From: Ipomoea triloba
Lineage: Eukaryota; Streptophyta; Magnoliopsida; Solanales; Convolvulaceae
Reading direction: 5' to 3'
Length of the DNA stretch: 64,000 nucleotides
NCBI RefSeq assembly: GCF_003576645.1
Contig: NC_044919.1
Span: 34,242,619-34,306,618 of the forward strand
The notes beneath the pieces were generated by a model, which worked only from the letters and a program-made list of their open reading frames with translations, did no database searches and had not been told where the DNA came from. The translations under genes and the position numbers were made by a program. Shown piece by piece: positions 1-16,215 of the stretch. Position 1 is the stretch's first letter, and every line of letters starts with the position of its first letter.

Positions 1-85
<85 letters not shown>
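1..85. repeat. (AT)n microsatellite at window edge
   Basis: Uninterrupted AT dinucleotides fill the first 85 bases. The true length is unknown because the window starts inside the tract. Confidence 0.97.
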
Positions 86-94
<9 letters not shown>

Positions 95-192
95 CTGAAA
101 GTATATATTAATAAAATATTTTAAATGTAGGTACATAATCTGAACATGGTGAATCCTGATTCACAATATAACAATTGGTGTTTTGTGATCCC

Positions 193-339
193 AAGTATAA
201 GGAGAAAAATAGGGATATGTTTAGGTGCATGTTCTTCCACGATCATACTTAAGTGCCACTTATGTATGAATAGTAAAAAAGGATATAGGAATAGGAAGAA
301 CATGCACCTAAACATATCCCTATTTTTTTCCTTATACTT
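193..339. repeat. Foldback hairpin, 46-bp arms, candidate MITE or small-RNA precursor
   Basis: The arm at 193-238 is the reverse complement of 294-339 at 45 of 46 positions. The single difference would be a G-U pair in a plus-strand transcript. The loop is 55 bases. Short ORFs on both strands here are by-products of the palindrome. It could be a young foldback MITE or a MIRNA-like hairpin; no known miRNA was recognised. Confidence 0.75.
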
Positions 340-387
340 TTTTCAACTTAAATTTATTTTTTATTTTCATTTTGTACAAATGAAATT

Positions 388-691
388 AGGGTGTGTTTGG
401 TTGACGGGTTTTTGGTATAAGGTATGAGTATCAAAGTGATTGTTATTGTTTGTTTGACAGGTTTTTAGAATACTACTATGGGTTTGAAATACCCCATTAA
501 TTGAAAAACTCATACCCTTATTAAATAAGAGTTCCATTTCCCTTCCTCATTTCTTCCCCAACTATTAAGAATCATTGTCATTCCACCTTACTACCAAACA
601 TGCAAAATACTTTCACCAAAACTCATTACCCTTACCAAGAATTTGATACACATACCGATTCCGATTCTCATGTGCGAACGAAACACACCCT
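388..691. mobile_element. Small inverted-repeat MITE, GTGTTTGG-type ends
   Basis: The left end AGGGTGTGTTTGG at 388 is mirrored by the right end ending at about 691 (CGAAACACACCCT). The interior carries diverged inverted halves (GGTTTTTAGAATAC side against the CCAAGAATTTGATAC side). A half-copy of the same family begins at 32087. No target duplication could be read, so the borders are approximate. Superfamily not proven; hAT-like ends are likely. Confidence 0.6.
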
Positions 692-1089
692 TGGGCAGAG
701 GCCGAAGATAGACCAAGTCCAGCAATTAGTGATTAGGGAAGATTGTTGGGTGAAGACCGATGAAGGGTCAAATCCAACAATTGATTGCTAGGGGGATGGT
801 TGGGCAGAGGTCACTGATGGTCAAGTACAGCATCATACTTTTACTCAACAATGTGATGGCAGTATATAAGGAAATGAAGTTACGTAATAAGGAAATGAAG
901 TTACGTATTCGCTGTGAGATATAGTTTTTTTTGGGTATAACATTTATCCACGATATAATTTGCCCCAAAAGTATTTGATCTTTTGGACCTGCAAAAAGTT
1001 AGGCTGCTAGACCAGTTAAGCCATCTCTTAACAAATTTTACTAGGCACCATGGTCCATGTAGCAGCATGGACCATAAAGCAAAACGACA
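692..1089. other. Intergenic, no feature recognised
   Basis: AT-rich DNA with no convincing ORF or repeat. It contains GGAAATGAAGTTACGTA as an 18-bp-period direct doublet at about 871-907. Confidence 0.5.
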
Positions 1090-1565
1090 TCGTATCATTT
1101 TAATTATACTTCGATTTCATTTGATAATATTGCTATGTTTTTTAGTTTCATTTTCCATGCACACTTATTTCATTAAACAACACTAAAGTACCTAGAGTAT
1201 CATTTAATTCTACTACAGTTTCATTTGACAATATACATTATTGCATGAACTCTATTTTTTTAGTTTCATTTTCCACACATACTAATTTAATTATAATAAC
1301 ATTAAGTATAATTTTAATTGCACTTCATATTCATTTGATGATAATATATATTATTGTATGAATTTTTTTTTTAATTTCATTTTCCACACACTAATTTCAT
1401 TATAGCAACATTAAAGTATCATTTTAATTATACTACATTTTCATTTGACAATATACATTATTGCATGAGCTCTACTTTTTAGTTTCATTTTTTACGGTCA
1501 CTAATTTCATTTTAGTAACACTAAAGTATCATTTTAACTCTACTACAATTTCATTTGACAATCGT
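1090..1565. repeat. Tandem repeat, about 110-bp unit, about 4 copies
   Basis: The marker TTTCATTTGA recurs at about 1116, 1220, 1330, 1440 and 1550, a period of 104 then 110, 110 and 110 bases. Each unit also carries TAGTTTCATTTT and a CACTAATTTCATT segment. Copies are diverged, with no ORF through them. Confidence 0.8.
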
Positions 1566-1599
1566 AGTGGACCATCGTATAACATTTGCGTGTGACAAA

Positions 1600-2015
1600 T
1601 TATAACGTGAATCAGGGTTTACTTTGCATTGTAGACCTGGTCCAAAAATAAGCTTCAAATTATGTACATGCAGTTGACACATTCTATACATTCAGTTAAC
1701 TGTTTCTGTACCTGTAAACAAATTAAAGGCACATCACATAGTAATTACAGACACAACATAATAACTACAAACACAAACGGTTAATTATGTTAACTGACCA
1801 ACATGTTATGTGTCTACAGATAACTTATTTTGTACATGTAATTTTCAATTTATGTGTTAATAGTTATAATTTATGTGTCTATAATTACATGTTATGTACC
1901 TTCAATTTGTTTACAGGTACCAAAATTGTTAATTGAGGTCAAGAATGTGTAAAGTGTAGGCACATAATTTTGGACCAAATTCACTATGCAATATGAACTA
2001 TGATCTATATAACAA
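1600..2015. mobile_element. MITE-like element with degenerate inverted ends
   Basis: The left end (CAAATTATAACGTGAATCAG) and the reverse complement of the right end (CAATTGTTATATAGATCATAG) align imperfectly over nearly 50 bases. The interior is rich in GTTAACTG, TATGTGTCTACAG and similar motifs. The same motifs recur at 20463-20770 and 20960-21195. No target duplication was found, so the ends are approximate. Confidence 0.5.
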
Positions 2016-2655
2016 TTGCTCTCGTGGCGGACCCCCTCTCATGGAAAAACCAATATCACCATCATTTTATCCTTTAATTAGGCCAGACTAAAATTGGGTC
2101 AGACTAAAAATAAACTGCATAAGTAGTAAAACTTCAATGTCCTATTTGATATTTTTTTCCTAATTTATTGTGTTCTTGATAATTTATCATGTTTTACACA
2201 ATATGTTCCGTATTACTATTTGAGACACCTAACATTTTTCCTTTTTATTATGTGTTTATTTTTTATTATTTTAGTCCCTAAAAAATGGTTAGAGATGGAA
2301 AAGCAAAGAAAAGAAGATAAAGTTGAATTACAGATCAGAGATGACTTACTGTAATCTGGCTTCGACCTTTTTCATGAATGAAACCCCGAGCTTTGTTAGT
2401 TATAAGGAACAGCTTCAAAGTGGCCGGAAAATGGATCACTTGAATATTGACAGTAATTGCAATTCTGGAATCTGAATGTTACATTTCCAGTCAGATAAAT
2501 ACAAGCAATCCATAATACCATTGAAATTCATGTTCATTTCCCATTACAAGAGGCCTCAGATTGATATGTACTGCCTTGAACAAGTAGACGAAAACATAGG
2601 AGGGAGAACAAACACATGAACAAAGCAATGGTGAACGCAAGTCATGTCGGTTTCA
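2016..2655. other. Intergenic and probable 3' UTR of the VPS4/SKD1 gene
   Basis: No additional gene is seen. The last 200-300 bases before 2656 probably include the minus-strand 3' UTR of the ATPase gene, but no clear poly(A) signal could be fixed. Confidence 0.4.
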
Positions 2656-7674
<5,019 letters not shown>

Positions 7675-8590
7675 CCTCCTCGATCATGCGTGTGTAAGTA
7701 AACACAGAGACGAACTGAGGATTTCAAAACTGAAAACCTAGAAACTGAAAAGGATTGTTTAATCGATGGATAAATCAGTAACAAATTTGAAATTCTTGGA
7801 ACCCTAGAAATGAGGGGCTTTAGGAAATGAAACTATTGGAATAATTTTTGGATAATAATTAAAAATAATAATCAGAGTTTGAATTTGAATCATCAAAGTA
7901 TGCTGATTCCATGGTTCGTTAAGAATGGTCTGCTCTAAAACCAAGGTGCCCCCTTTCTGCCTTCTGGAACGCGATACCGTTACCGTACTTCCGTGGGAGA
8001 ATAATAATTAATTAATTATTAAAAATATTTTGATTGTATTCAAATTGATTTGTTGTTCAATTTTATTTGGAATACTAATTTTAAATATGCAGTGTGTTAT
8101 TGAAAAATATTCAATAAATAAAAAAATGTAATAATAATAAAATTATATGATTATAGTAATGAAAACAAATATAAATTTTATAATTATTTTTGGGAACACT
8201 ACTCTATTCCAAACTTATTTCTCGAACTAAACATGTCGTTAGAGATAAACTTTAATTGATGATAAGAAAGACTATTATGTTTTTTAACAAAAAAAAAAAT
8301 TATTATATTATATAAATTTTTAAAAATTATATTGAATTTAGAAAATATTGTGTATAAAATTGATTATACTTTTATGTAAATGAAAATAATTTTTTTCAGA
8401 TAATTTTTGTTTTTGTTTTAATTACAGTTTTAGTTCATTTATTAGACGAGTTGGGTAGGGTTTACTCAGGCCTGCCCCGTTTAACTCGTGGACTGATTGA
8501 GTTAAACAGGTTGACCATGGGCTACTTGTCCCATAATATTTTTTTTTTTATCTTAGTTGTCCCATGAATCCAACCATTTAGAGCGCTTTA
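7675..8590. other. 5' flank of VPS4/SKD1 and AT-rich intergenic DNA
   Basis: The first 150 bases are probably 5' UTR of the minus-strand ATPase gene. From about 8440 to 8530 is a GC-richer patch (GGCCTGCCCCGTTTAACTCG) of a kind often found at repeat ends; similar patches are at 32360-32510 and 47275-47420. No gene is seen. Confidence 0.4.
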
Positions 8591-8599
8591 GACAAAACT

Positions 8600-9180
8600 G
8601 GCAAATTATACCGTGCACCACGTACCTAAACGACGTTGTTTTGAGCATTGTAAACTAATCGTCCGTTTTTTTAGAAATCATGTTTCCCGTTTCGGCCGAT
8701 CTCTGTATTTATGTTAATATTCTATGTATTCCAGGCAATCATTCTGTGTATTCTAGGCAACCGTTCTGTGTATTCTAGGCGACCGTTATGTGTATTCATG
8801 TTAGTAACACATGTTGTGATGTGTTTGTGCATTCGAATGTTTAGGAGGATGAGTTCTGTGTATTTTGTGTCAATATTCTGTGTATTCATGTTATTAACAC
8901 AGGTTGTGATGTGTTTGTGCATTCGAATGTTAGGAGGATGAGTTCTGTGTATTGTGTGTCAATATTCTGTGTATTCTGGGCAAACATTCTGTGTATTCTA
9001 GGCAAACGTTCTGTGTATTCTAGATAATAATTATGTGTATTCTAGATAATAATTATGTGTATTATAGATAATGAATTCCCTGGAGTTATTCGCGTCCGCC
9101 TCCACTAACACCAAAACGACGTTGTTTTACGTACGTGGTGCACATTGCTATGTGCACCGTGGTGCAGGGTATAACGATTG
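8600..9180. mobile_element. Mutator-like non-autonomous element, 9-bp TSD, internal repeats
   Basis: The flanks carry the exact 9-bp duplication GACAAAACT at 8591-8599 and 9181-9189. The ends are imperfect inverted repeats: GGCAAATTATACCGTGCACC on the left and CAATCGTTATACCCTGCACC read inward from the right. The interior holds many 20-odd-bp units containing TTCTGTGTATTCTAGGC and a roughly 100-bp doublet with CATTCGAATGTT. A second member of the family is at 59679-60088. No transposase is encoded. Confidence 0.85.
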
Positions 9181-9189
9181 GACAAAACT

Positions 9190-9871
9190 CTCCATAAACA
9201 AATTATATGTCAACTATGTAAAGAACAATAAAAGCTCTAATTTTTACGGAAGTACTACATAAAGATGAGGGTAAAACTCAATTAGGAACATTTTGACAAC
9301 TTTTGTGAACTCACGAGGGTTTTTGTCAACCAGACCAAGGTTTACATGAATGAAACTACTTCTCCCAATGGTCTAAGCATACCAAAGAGCTCATTAGGGC
9401 TTGCCCTATTTAATTAGTTGAGCATAGAACTCAAGAATAGACTTTAAAGCATATATTTGGGCTAGCCTTTTGGTCCGTCAGTTTGCACGTAAGTCAGTTG
9501 AGTTGTAGATCCCAACCCATTTTTAAAAACTGACAAGGTAGAGCTCAATCCTTTTTCTCCCAACCCGTGACGGCTCATCCTATACAAGTCAAGCTGTCCC
9601 GTTTTTACAGTTCTACATCAACATCCAAATTAGTTAAAGTCATGGCCCCTCCCTAATTCATAGGGAAAGCATATTAATAAATAATAATTGACTTAATCCA
9701 TTCTAACAATGCTAATTGGCCCAACGGAGTATTTATGACGTCTCATCATTCTAATAAGTGTGAATGGTAGTTATTGCATACACATTTGAGTCAGCATCAC
9801 AACACAACAGATAAGACATTATCTTGAGAGAAAATTACCATTTTGGTCCACTGACCATAGAGGTCTTGTTC
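9190..9871. other. Intergenic repeat debris
   Basis: Contains a patch at 9440-9610 with GTCCGTCAGTTTGCACG and CAACCCGTGACGGCTCATCC, similar in style to the patch at 8440-8530. This suggests an older element that the 8600-9180 element may have split. No gene is seen. Confidence 0.35.
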
Positions 9872-10159
9872 ATTGCAATTCACGACTTTCAAAACTGTTA
9901 ATTTTATATCTTGACTATTCAATTTTTATCAATTTTAGTCACTTTAGCCAAATTTGTGGCCAAATTTCGCCTGGAAAACTTAATGCTCCAATAAATACTC
10001 TTAACAACAAAACAATGCATCTTGTTTTTAGAGTATTTATTTAAACATTAAGTTTTTCCGGCGAAATTTGGTTGTCAATTTGGTCAGAGTGATCAAAATT
10101 GCTAAAAATTGAATAGTCAAGGTATAAATTAACAATTTTAAAAGTCGTGGATTACAATT
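9872..10159. mobile_element. Long-inverted-repeat MITE, right end truncated
   Basis: The two halves are inverted copies meeting near 10015: TTGCAATTCACGACTTT in the left arm matches the reverse complement of AAAGTCGTGGATTACAATT in the right arm, and the arms stay alignable for about 140 bases (GACTATTCAATTTTT, CCAAATTTCGCC). On the right it stops abruptly where a different family end (AGGGACAAGGGTCAAATAGA) begins near 10163. Confidence 0.65.
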
Positions 10160-10162
10160 AAA

Positions 10163-10275
10163 TAGGGACAAGGGTCAAATAGACCACCAACTATATACTA
10201 AAGTGCAATTAGACCCTCAAACTAAAAAAAATTTCAATTAGACCCTTAAACTTGTTCAACTAGAAAGAGTAACGT
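10163..10275. mobile_element. One-ended fragment of a GGGTCAAATAGACC-type element
   Basis: AGGGACAAGGGTCAAATAGA, then alternating AATTAGACCCTCAAACT stretches, match the left end of the complete element at 19866. No matching right end is found downstream, so it is a fragment. Confidence 0.55.
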
Positions 10276-10953
10276 ATTCTACTTTAAAATTATTTCATAT
10301 TAAAAATCAAAGGGCTTAATTAATCTCGTACTTTGTATTAGGAGAACCTTAAACTTTATTAAATTGACTAGTCACAAACATATCACACTTTGTGCAATTA
10401 AATAAGTGTTCAATGTGACAAAAGATACTTAGACTAATAGATTATAATGAGAAAAAAATAATATATATACTCATTATATTATGAACAAAGAAAAAATATA
10501 AAATTATAAAGAATTTGTTAGTGCCTAAAAAGATATTCACAATCCATGAATTATTATTATATTTAATTTAATGATATTAACAATTTAGAGAGAATAAACT
10601 AAAAAATGTAAAATAAATAAAAATTATACATGTACAATTGAATGAACACAATGTATAAATTAACATCACAATCAATTATACAGACATATTTTACACACAC
10701 ACATATATATAATTATTTTTAGATGAGAAATATCTTTAACGAGGTATTTGGTTGTACGACAAACTTTTTTCTTAATTTTTTAAAAAGTTGAGAAAAATGT
10801 TGTTTGGTTTATGGAATTCATTTTTTGAATGGAAAATGAATTCCTCGTATTTGAAGAAAACAAATTCTTTGCAAATGTTTAGTAAGTGGGAAAAAAATAT
10901 AACATGTTATGATTATTTTACCTTCATTAAACATTCTTAATTACCTAAGCATA
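10276..10953. other. AT-rich intergenic DNA with MITE debris
   Basis: No ORF of note. From about 10740 it has the TATTTGGTTGTACG and GTTTGGTTTATGGAATTC pattern of GTTTGGT-type MITEs. The matching half may lie after 11544 (CAATCAAACAATAAAATC, CACTAACCAAACAATAGAATTC), which would make this the host of the 10962 insertion. Confidence 0.35.
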
Positions 10954-10961
10954 AATGAAAC

Positions 10962-11535
10962 TAGGGCTGTTAGCGAACAGAGCTTTCGACAAACTACTCG
11001 TGTTCGAGCTCGATAAGCGTTCGTTTATGTCCGTTTATTAAGGTAAATGAACATTAACAAACAAAATTTAGAGCTCGATTAATAAACGAATAGAGTCTGA
11101 ACAGTGGTAAGCTCGTTTGTTAAGTGTTCGCGAACAAGCTCGTTTGTGCTTGTTTAGTAGTGTTCGTGAACAAGCTCGTTTGTGTTCGTTTAGTAGTGTT
11201 CACGAACAAGCTCGTTTAATGTTCATTTAATAATGTTTGCGAACGTAGCTTATTTCTTGTTCACGAACATGTGCAGGTGTTTGGTTATTAAGTGTTCACA
11301 AACGTGTTCATGAACGTAAATGAACATGTTTGTGAACGTGTTTGTTAATGTTTGCGAACACGTTCGTGAACGTGTTCACGAACATTAACGAACACTAACG
11401 AACGCTTAACAAATGAACAAGAACAGAATTTTAAAAAACCTTAACAAACGAACACGAACACGAACACCCCAAAATCCTTAACAAACGAACACGAACAACC
11501 TCCGTTCGTTTATGTTCGGTTCGTTAACAGCCCTA
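10962..11535. mobile_element. hAT-like non-autonomous element, 8-bp TSD
   Basis: An exact 8-bp duplication AATGAAAC flanks the element (10954-10961 and 11536-11543). Terminal inverted repeats are TAGGGCTGTTAGCGAAC and TAGGGCTGTTAACGAAC read inward from each side. The interior is built from GTTCGTGAACAAGCTCGTTT-type units on the left and their inverted counterparts (AACGAACACGAACA) on the right. No coding capacity. The 8-bp duplication and TAGGG ends fit the hAT superfamily. Confidence 0.85.
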
Positions 11536-11543
11536 AATGAAAC

Positions 11544-12856
11544 GTTCTTAATTACCTAGAGAGATATTAATCTTTATACTTATTATTCCTTATAATTCCA
11601 ACCTAATCAAACAATAAAATCATTATTCTCAGTAATTTAGTTCCCACTAACCAAACAATAGAATTCATCTTCTAAGTAATTTCTTTTTTTTTTTTTATAG
11701 AATTTTAATTTTATTGTCCTTTAAATATGTTTTGTGAACCAAAGGTAAATGACAAAAACTTGCGTCAGGCCGTCTCACATATCCTTGTCCGTGAGATGGG
11801 TCAGGTTAAGACGAAATGAAATACTTATACTATGAAATGTAATACTAAATCATCAAAAGTATTATGTTTTCTTTTATAAATGCAGCATTACTTATAAAGG
11901 AAAATATAATACTTTTTATAAAAAAAAGGGTAATACTTTTATATTAAAATTTAAAAAAAAATATTTGTCCTTAAAAGTATTATGTTTTTTCTTATAAGTA
12001 ACAAATATTTTACTCATAATTTAGTATTAATTTACTAATATAAGTATTACAATTGCATATTGATTTGGTCCGATCCAACCCCTTTTATATATCTCTCTCA
12101 TATATAAGGATTCAGTTTCACACAAGTGTGATCCAACGTAAATCTTTGTCACCAATCCTGCGTACGGGACAAGTCTAGCAGTCAAGCCCATCCAATTGCC
12201 TGCAAAGAAGACTTCCAAACCATGTCACAGTCAACTCAATTAATTCCGAAAACGTCCCAAACAAGTTGCAACCAAATGACCAATCGTTATATTATAGTTT
12301 ATAGACGTAGGAATTTGGTTTAAAAGAATGAATTAAAGAATAAAAAGAAAAAAAATTATAATTTCATGAGAAAAAAATAAGATGTGAATAAAATAGGTAT
12401 TCAAATTATTTGGTAGACATGCATGAATAAAATTACTAGGAATAAGTGATATAAATATTAAAATTTTATTGTGTAACAACAATAACAACAACAACAACAA
12501 CAACAATAATAATAATAATAATACGGAGTAATAATTAAGGATAATGTTGTAATTTTTTTCCTTTTCATCCGCCATTGAATTGAAATTAATGGGAGGAGCC
12601 ATATGAATTTCAACTCTACAAAAAGAGGAGATTGCAATTCTATATAACCAATCAATGTACTTGTGCTCTAGTCCACACAAAATTAGGCTATAGTTGAATT
12701 ATTACAAGTTTACAACTACAACCTACCTATATACAAATTCATATTCAATGTACTAATTAAAAATAATTATTTATCAATAATTCACATTGTAATATGGACT
12801 ATGATCCACAGTGTAATTTGTTCAGTGCGAACTTTTTGATTCAAATCTATGACTAG
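11544..12856. other. Intergenic repeat-rich DNA
   Basis: Contains a diverged copy at 11763-12060 of the CGTCTCAC plus AATGTAATACTTTT repeat also seen at 49500-49680 and 55750-55920. MITE-like ATAATTTCATGAG sequence lies at 12305-12440. No gene is seen. Confidence 0.4.
12476..12522. repeat. AAC/AAT compound microsatellite
   Basis: A run of ACA triplets passes into AAT triplets. It produces poly-leucine or poly-tyrosine ORFs on the minus strand that are not genes. Confidence 0.93.
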
Positions 12857-13122
12857 GCAAATTATATTATAGACCATGGTCTACAATGCAATATTGGCCA
12901 TTGACAAATGTTCATTTCTAGTATACTGAAAGTTAATTTTTAATATATTGAAAGTTCATTTTTAATATATTGAAAGTTCATTTTTAGGTAGTATACCAAA
13001 AAATAAACATTCAATATACTAAAAATAAACTTTCAAAAAATGAACATTCAATATATTAAAAATGACCTTATATCAGTGGTCTACCTTGCAATGCGGACTA
13101 TGGTCCATGACATAATGATTGA
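12857..13122. mobile_element. MITE-like element with ACCATGG-containing inverted ends
   Basis: The left end GCAAATTATATTATAGACC is mirrored imperfectly by the right end (CCATGACATAATGATTG). The interior is palindromic around ATATTGAAAGTTCATTTTT and its complement. Related ends recur at 20774-20950, 34130-34165 and 47210-47250. No target duplication was readable. Confidence 0.55.
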
Positions 13123-14090
13123 CCACACGAGCACCTGATTTACAATATTCCATTTTATTTTTAAAATAAACACGGAGTATAATCACAAAATGTAATATCA
13201 CATCAGCCTTTAAAATATATGAGAGATTATCAAATTGACTCTTTTTTAATACTTGATTACTAACCAATTTAAAAAAAAAAAAACTCGTAGAAAAGTTAAT
13301 TAATAAACAATTTTTTTTTGTTATTTTCTTGTCTATTTTATTTCTTAATATTAACATCTTGAAGTGTCAATAAAACTCTTTATATTCATCGAAGATTGAT
13401 TGTAACACGCGTTAAAAATGATCTATTTATAAATTAAATACAAATAAGTTACATAAAGTTTTATAATCCTAACTTTGCATGATAATGAAGAAATTGGTTT
13501 ATTCACAACAACTTTGCTTTTCCATTTTATGCGGATCGGATAGTCAAACGAAAGTTAGTTTCTTCACAAGAAATGCTTTCTCTATTTTAATAATGAGGTT
13601 AGTTAGGTGAATCGAAAGAATCTTTAAATGGGCAAACTTTTAGTTCAAACATTCTTTAAAGTATAGTTAGATATTCCCAACTGCACCAAATTCTAATAGG
13701 AATATAGGTTTGAGATTATAGTTTGGTGTAGTTCTTAGGTTTGATATATAATTTGGTGTACTTGGTCATTAACAATTTTAATATATGATTTTACTTGGGC
13801 TTTTTTGACACGTCTAGCTGAAAAGTTAGAATATTATAAGCTAATTAACTGAAATTAAAGTGTTTGGTGAAATTAATTGTTGAATTAGCTGATAAGTGTA
13901 AAAAAGACATAAAAAATGATAAACTAAGATATTAATATTTTGATTAATGAATGGTAGATTATGTTATTTTTATAAATTAATAAAGATAAAAAAAGAAAAA
14001 AAAATTTAAAAAAAATCATGAGCTTATTTTGAAACACGTTCAAAATGAGCTATTATTTTAAGTCCATGTGTTACCAAATAAGGCTCATGG
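13123..14090. other. AT-rich intergenic DNA
   Basis: No gene. From about 13800 the AGCTGAAAAGTTAG and CTAATTAACTGAA motifs suggest a diverged copy of the family at 14095-14390. Confidence 0.35.
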
Positions 14091-14094
14091 AGTG

Positions 14095-14390
14095 TTTGGT
14101 AAATAGTTGTTAGCTGATTAAGTTAGTGAGTTTGACTAGTTGATAGCATTAGGTGATTGTAGAAAAGTGTGTGGTAAATTAGCTGATAGCTAGTTACATG
14201 CAAAATGACTTTTTCAAAAAAGATGCTTTGAAGAACTTTTTGAATTTTAGCATTTTGGAGCAGTAAGCTTTTACAAAGAAACTAATTAATCAAATACTCA
14301 TATTGATTCTTTAACCAAGTCAAACAGCTAATAATGATCAAAATAAGTCAAAATTAACTGATAAACTATGTTACCAAACAAGGCTTATAA
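14095..14390. mobile_element. GTTTGGTAAA-type MITE copy
   Basis: Begins GGAGTGTTTGGTAAATAG and ends TTACCAAACAAGGC. Internal blocks (AACCAAGTCAAACAGCTAAT, TTTTGGAG, GATCAAAATAAGTCAAAATT) are shared in the same order with 39385-39705 and 55128-55400. Likely a hAT-type MITE family; no target duplication was proven. Confidence 0.65.
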
Positions 14391-14399
14391 GTTATTTGT

Positions 14400-15330
14400 A
14401 GGTTAAAATAAACTATAAGCTTTACTAAATACAGACTTAGAGTTAAAAATGTGTAATTTACTGTTAAAATATCATTTTGATCAAAAGAAAAAAGGCATTG
14501 CTATGTCATAACATTTAATTGTATAATATCTTCTAATCTTAACTTTTGGCACACTGAAATATTATAAACTAACAATTAATTGTGACTCAGTGTACAAACC
14601 TAAAGTCCGATCCTTTACAAAATTTGTTGACTTGTATTTGGTACAAGTGACACTCATCTAGATCAACATATATATGAGCATGAAAATTTAAATCGAAATC
14701 AGAATTAAATATTTAGTACTTTGTAGTAAGAATGTGTTTTAGATAATAATAAAAGTAGCATGTTTGGTAATGGGTAGTAGAGTAAAATATAATCATTACT
14801 AAATGATTAGTAGGGTTTAAAGGATATGGGAATAAAATATGAAAATAAGGTGAGAGTTATTAATCAAATGTGATTTATTTATGGCTTTTAAAATATTTAA
14901 CATGTGTAAATAAATATTTTTGTCACATTTGAGTCACAGTCGAATATTAAAAGTGGCGAACAAAATGTACGTGTCAAGAAGGAAAAAAAAAAAAAAGAAT
15001 ATTGTAGTATAATTTGTAGAATGTTTGTAATTGGAGAATGACATGATTGTTGTATTCTTACCTAATGGCCACTAAAACAAAAAATAAAATGTATTTTCTT
15101 AGGATTTAATTCAATAGTTTAAATGTCACTCTAAAAGTCTTGTTCTAATAGTTTAAGAAGTGATGAAGATTCTTTGTACGCAGAGTATACAAGTAACGTT
15201 GAAAACTGAAAACTGATTGGACGACTCGCGATTTAACTCTTTCAGTGCCAACGCTTGTGAGGAGGATTCTAAATACTTAGAATTAGTCTAGTGTAAACTG
15301 AAAAAACCTAATTTATTAGCATAGTTGAAA
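14400..15330. other. AT-rich intergenic DNA
   Basis: No gene or complete element was recognised. A GTTTGGTAATGGGTAGTAG motif near 14760 hints at another GTTTGGT-type fragment. Confidence 0.35.
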
Positions 15331-15692
15331 AAATCGTTAAGCGCTCCTCGGACACCCAGAGGGCACCTAGCGCCTAACTGCCTAAGGCACCTAGGCGGCG
15401 ATTAATCAACGCCGGGATGTTCGTGTAATTTTTTATTTTATTTTTTATTTTTTTAAAAAATTGTTTAAAACTAATAATTATAAACTATTTAATACTTTAA
15501 TAGTTAATACTAAAATATTAAATATTAACCTAAAAAGCATATAGAGTTTGAACAATTTAAGATTATTTGGTTCAAAATGATGTTGTTTTATGTGAAATAA
15601 CTCATTTAAAAAGAAAGACTAATAACTAATCGGCCGACTAAGCGGCCTAGTCGATTGCCTAAACCACTAATTATAATGATATGCTAGGCGAT
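15331..15692 (-). mobile_element. Repeat with CTAGGCG-rich ends, partner of the AAE intron element
   Basis: GC-rich ends (GGCACCTAGGCGGCGATTAA on the left; CGGCCGACTAAGCGGCCTAG on the right) flank an AT-rich core with TTAATACTAAAATATTAAAT and CAAAATGATGTTGTTTTATG. The same features appear in opposite orientation at 44800-45165 within an intron. Class unknown, probably a MITE. Confidence 0.6.
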
Positions 15693-15743
15693 TGACCCGT
15701 GTATAGACATGATTTTTGCAATACTATCAATTAGTCGGTACGA

Positions 15744-15775
<32 letters not shown>
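15744..15775. repeat. (AAT)n microsatellite
   Basis: About ten AAT triplets, in the upstream flank of the GALT29A-like gene. Confidence 0.95.
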
Positions 15776-15777
<2 letters not shown>

Positions 15778-16215
15778 TGCCCATTCTATTTTCACAAAAT
15801 GTACATTGCATTATTTGCATCCATTAAAGATTCATTGATTCCAAAGTGGAACAACACGTCAGCGTCTCCCCCCAAGGCCCCATATTGTTCCTCGTCTGGT
15901 CTAGGTCTTATCTCGCCCCTCTTTCTGTCAACCCCAACTTCAAAGTTTTGATCTTTTTAACTCATTGTTTATCTGCACATGTATACAATATAGATCGATA
16001 TGAACGGAGACATTCAATATATATATTTCTCAGCTGAGGAGTGAACACCGAAGTAGATCGATCTCTCCCTCTCTTTTTTGTCTGAATATGAAACGCACCC
16101 GGAATCTGCTGATTTCCTCGAGATCTCTCCGCATTGTTTGCTCCGAACTTTAGCGTTAATACGAGCTTCTCCTCCTCTGTGTATTGGGGCCTGGGTTTTC
16201 ATTCGGGCACACACA

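Noticed and set aside
10962..11535. Regular GTTCGTGAAC repeats resembling a CRISPR-like array
   Set aside because: The repeats are irregular, partly inverted, and enclosed by transposon ends with an 8-bp target duplication. The genome is a plant.
12333..12680. ORF with a long leucine run
   Set aside because: Produced by the AAC/AAT microsatellite; no domain or codon pattern of a gene.
16078..16215. In-frame extension of the GALT29A-like ORF upstream of its ATG
   Set aside because: It contains no ATG, and the conserved family start begins at 16216.
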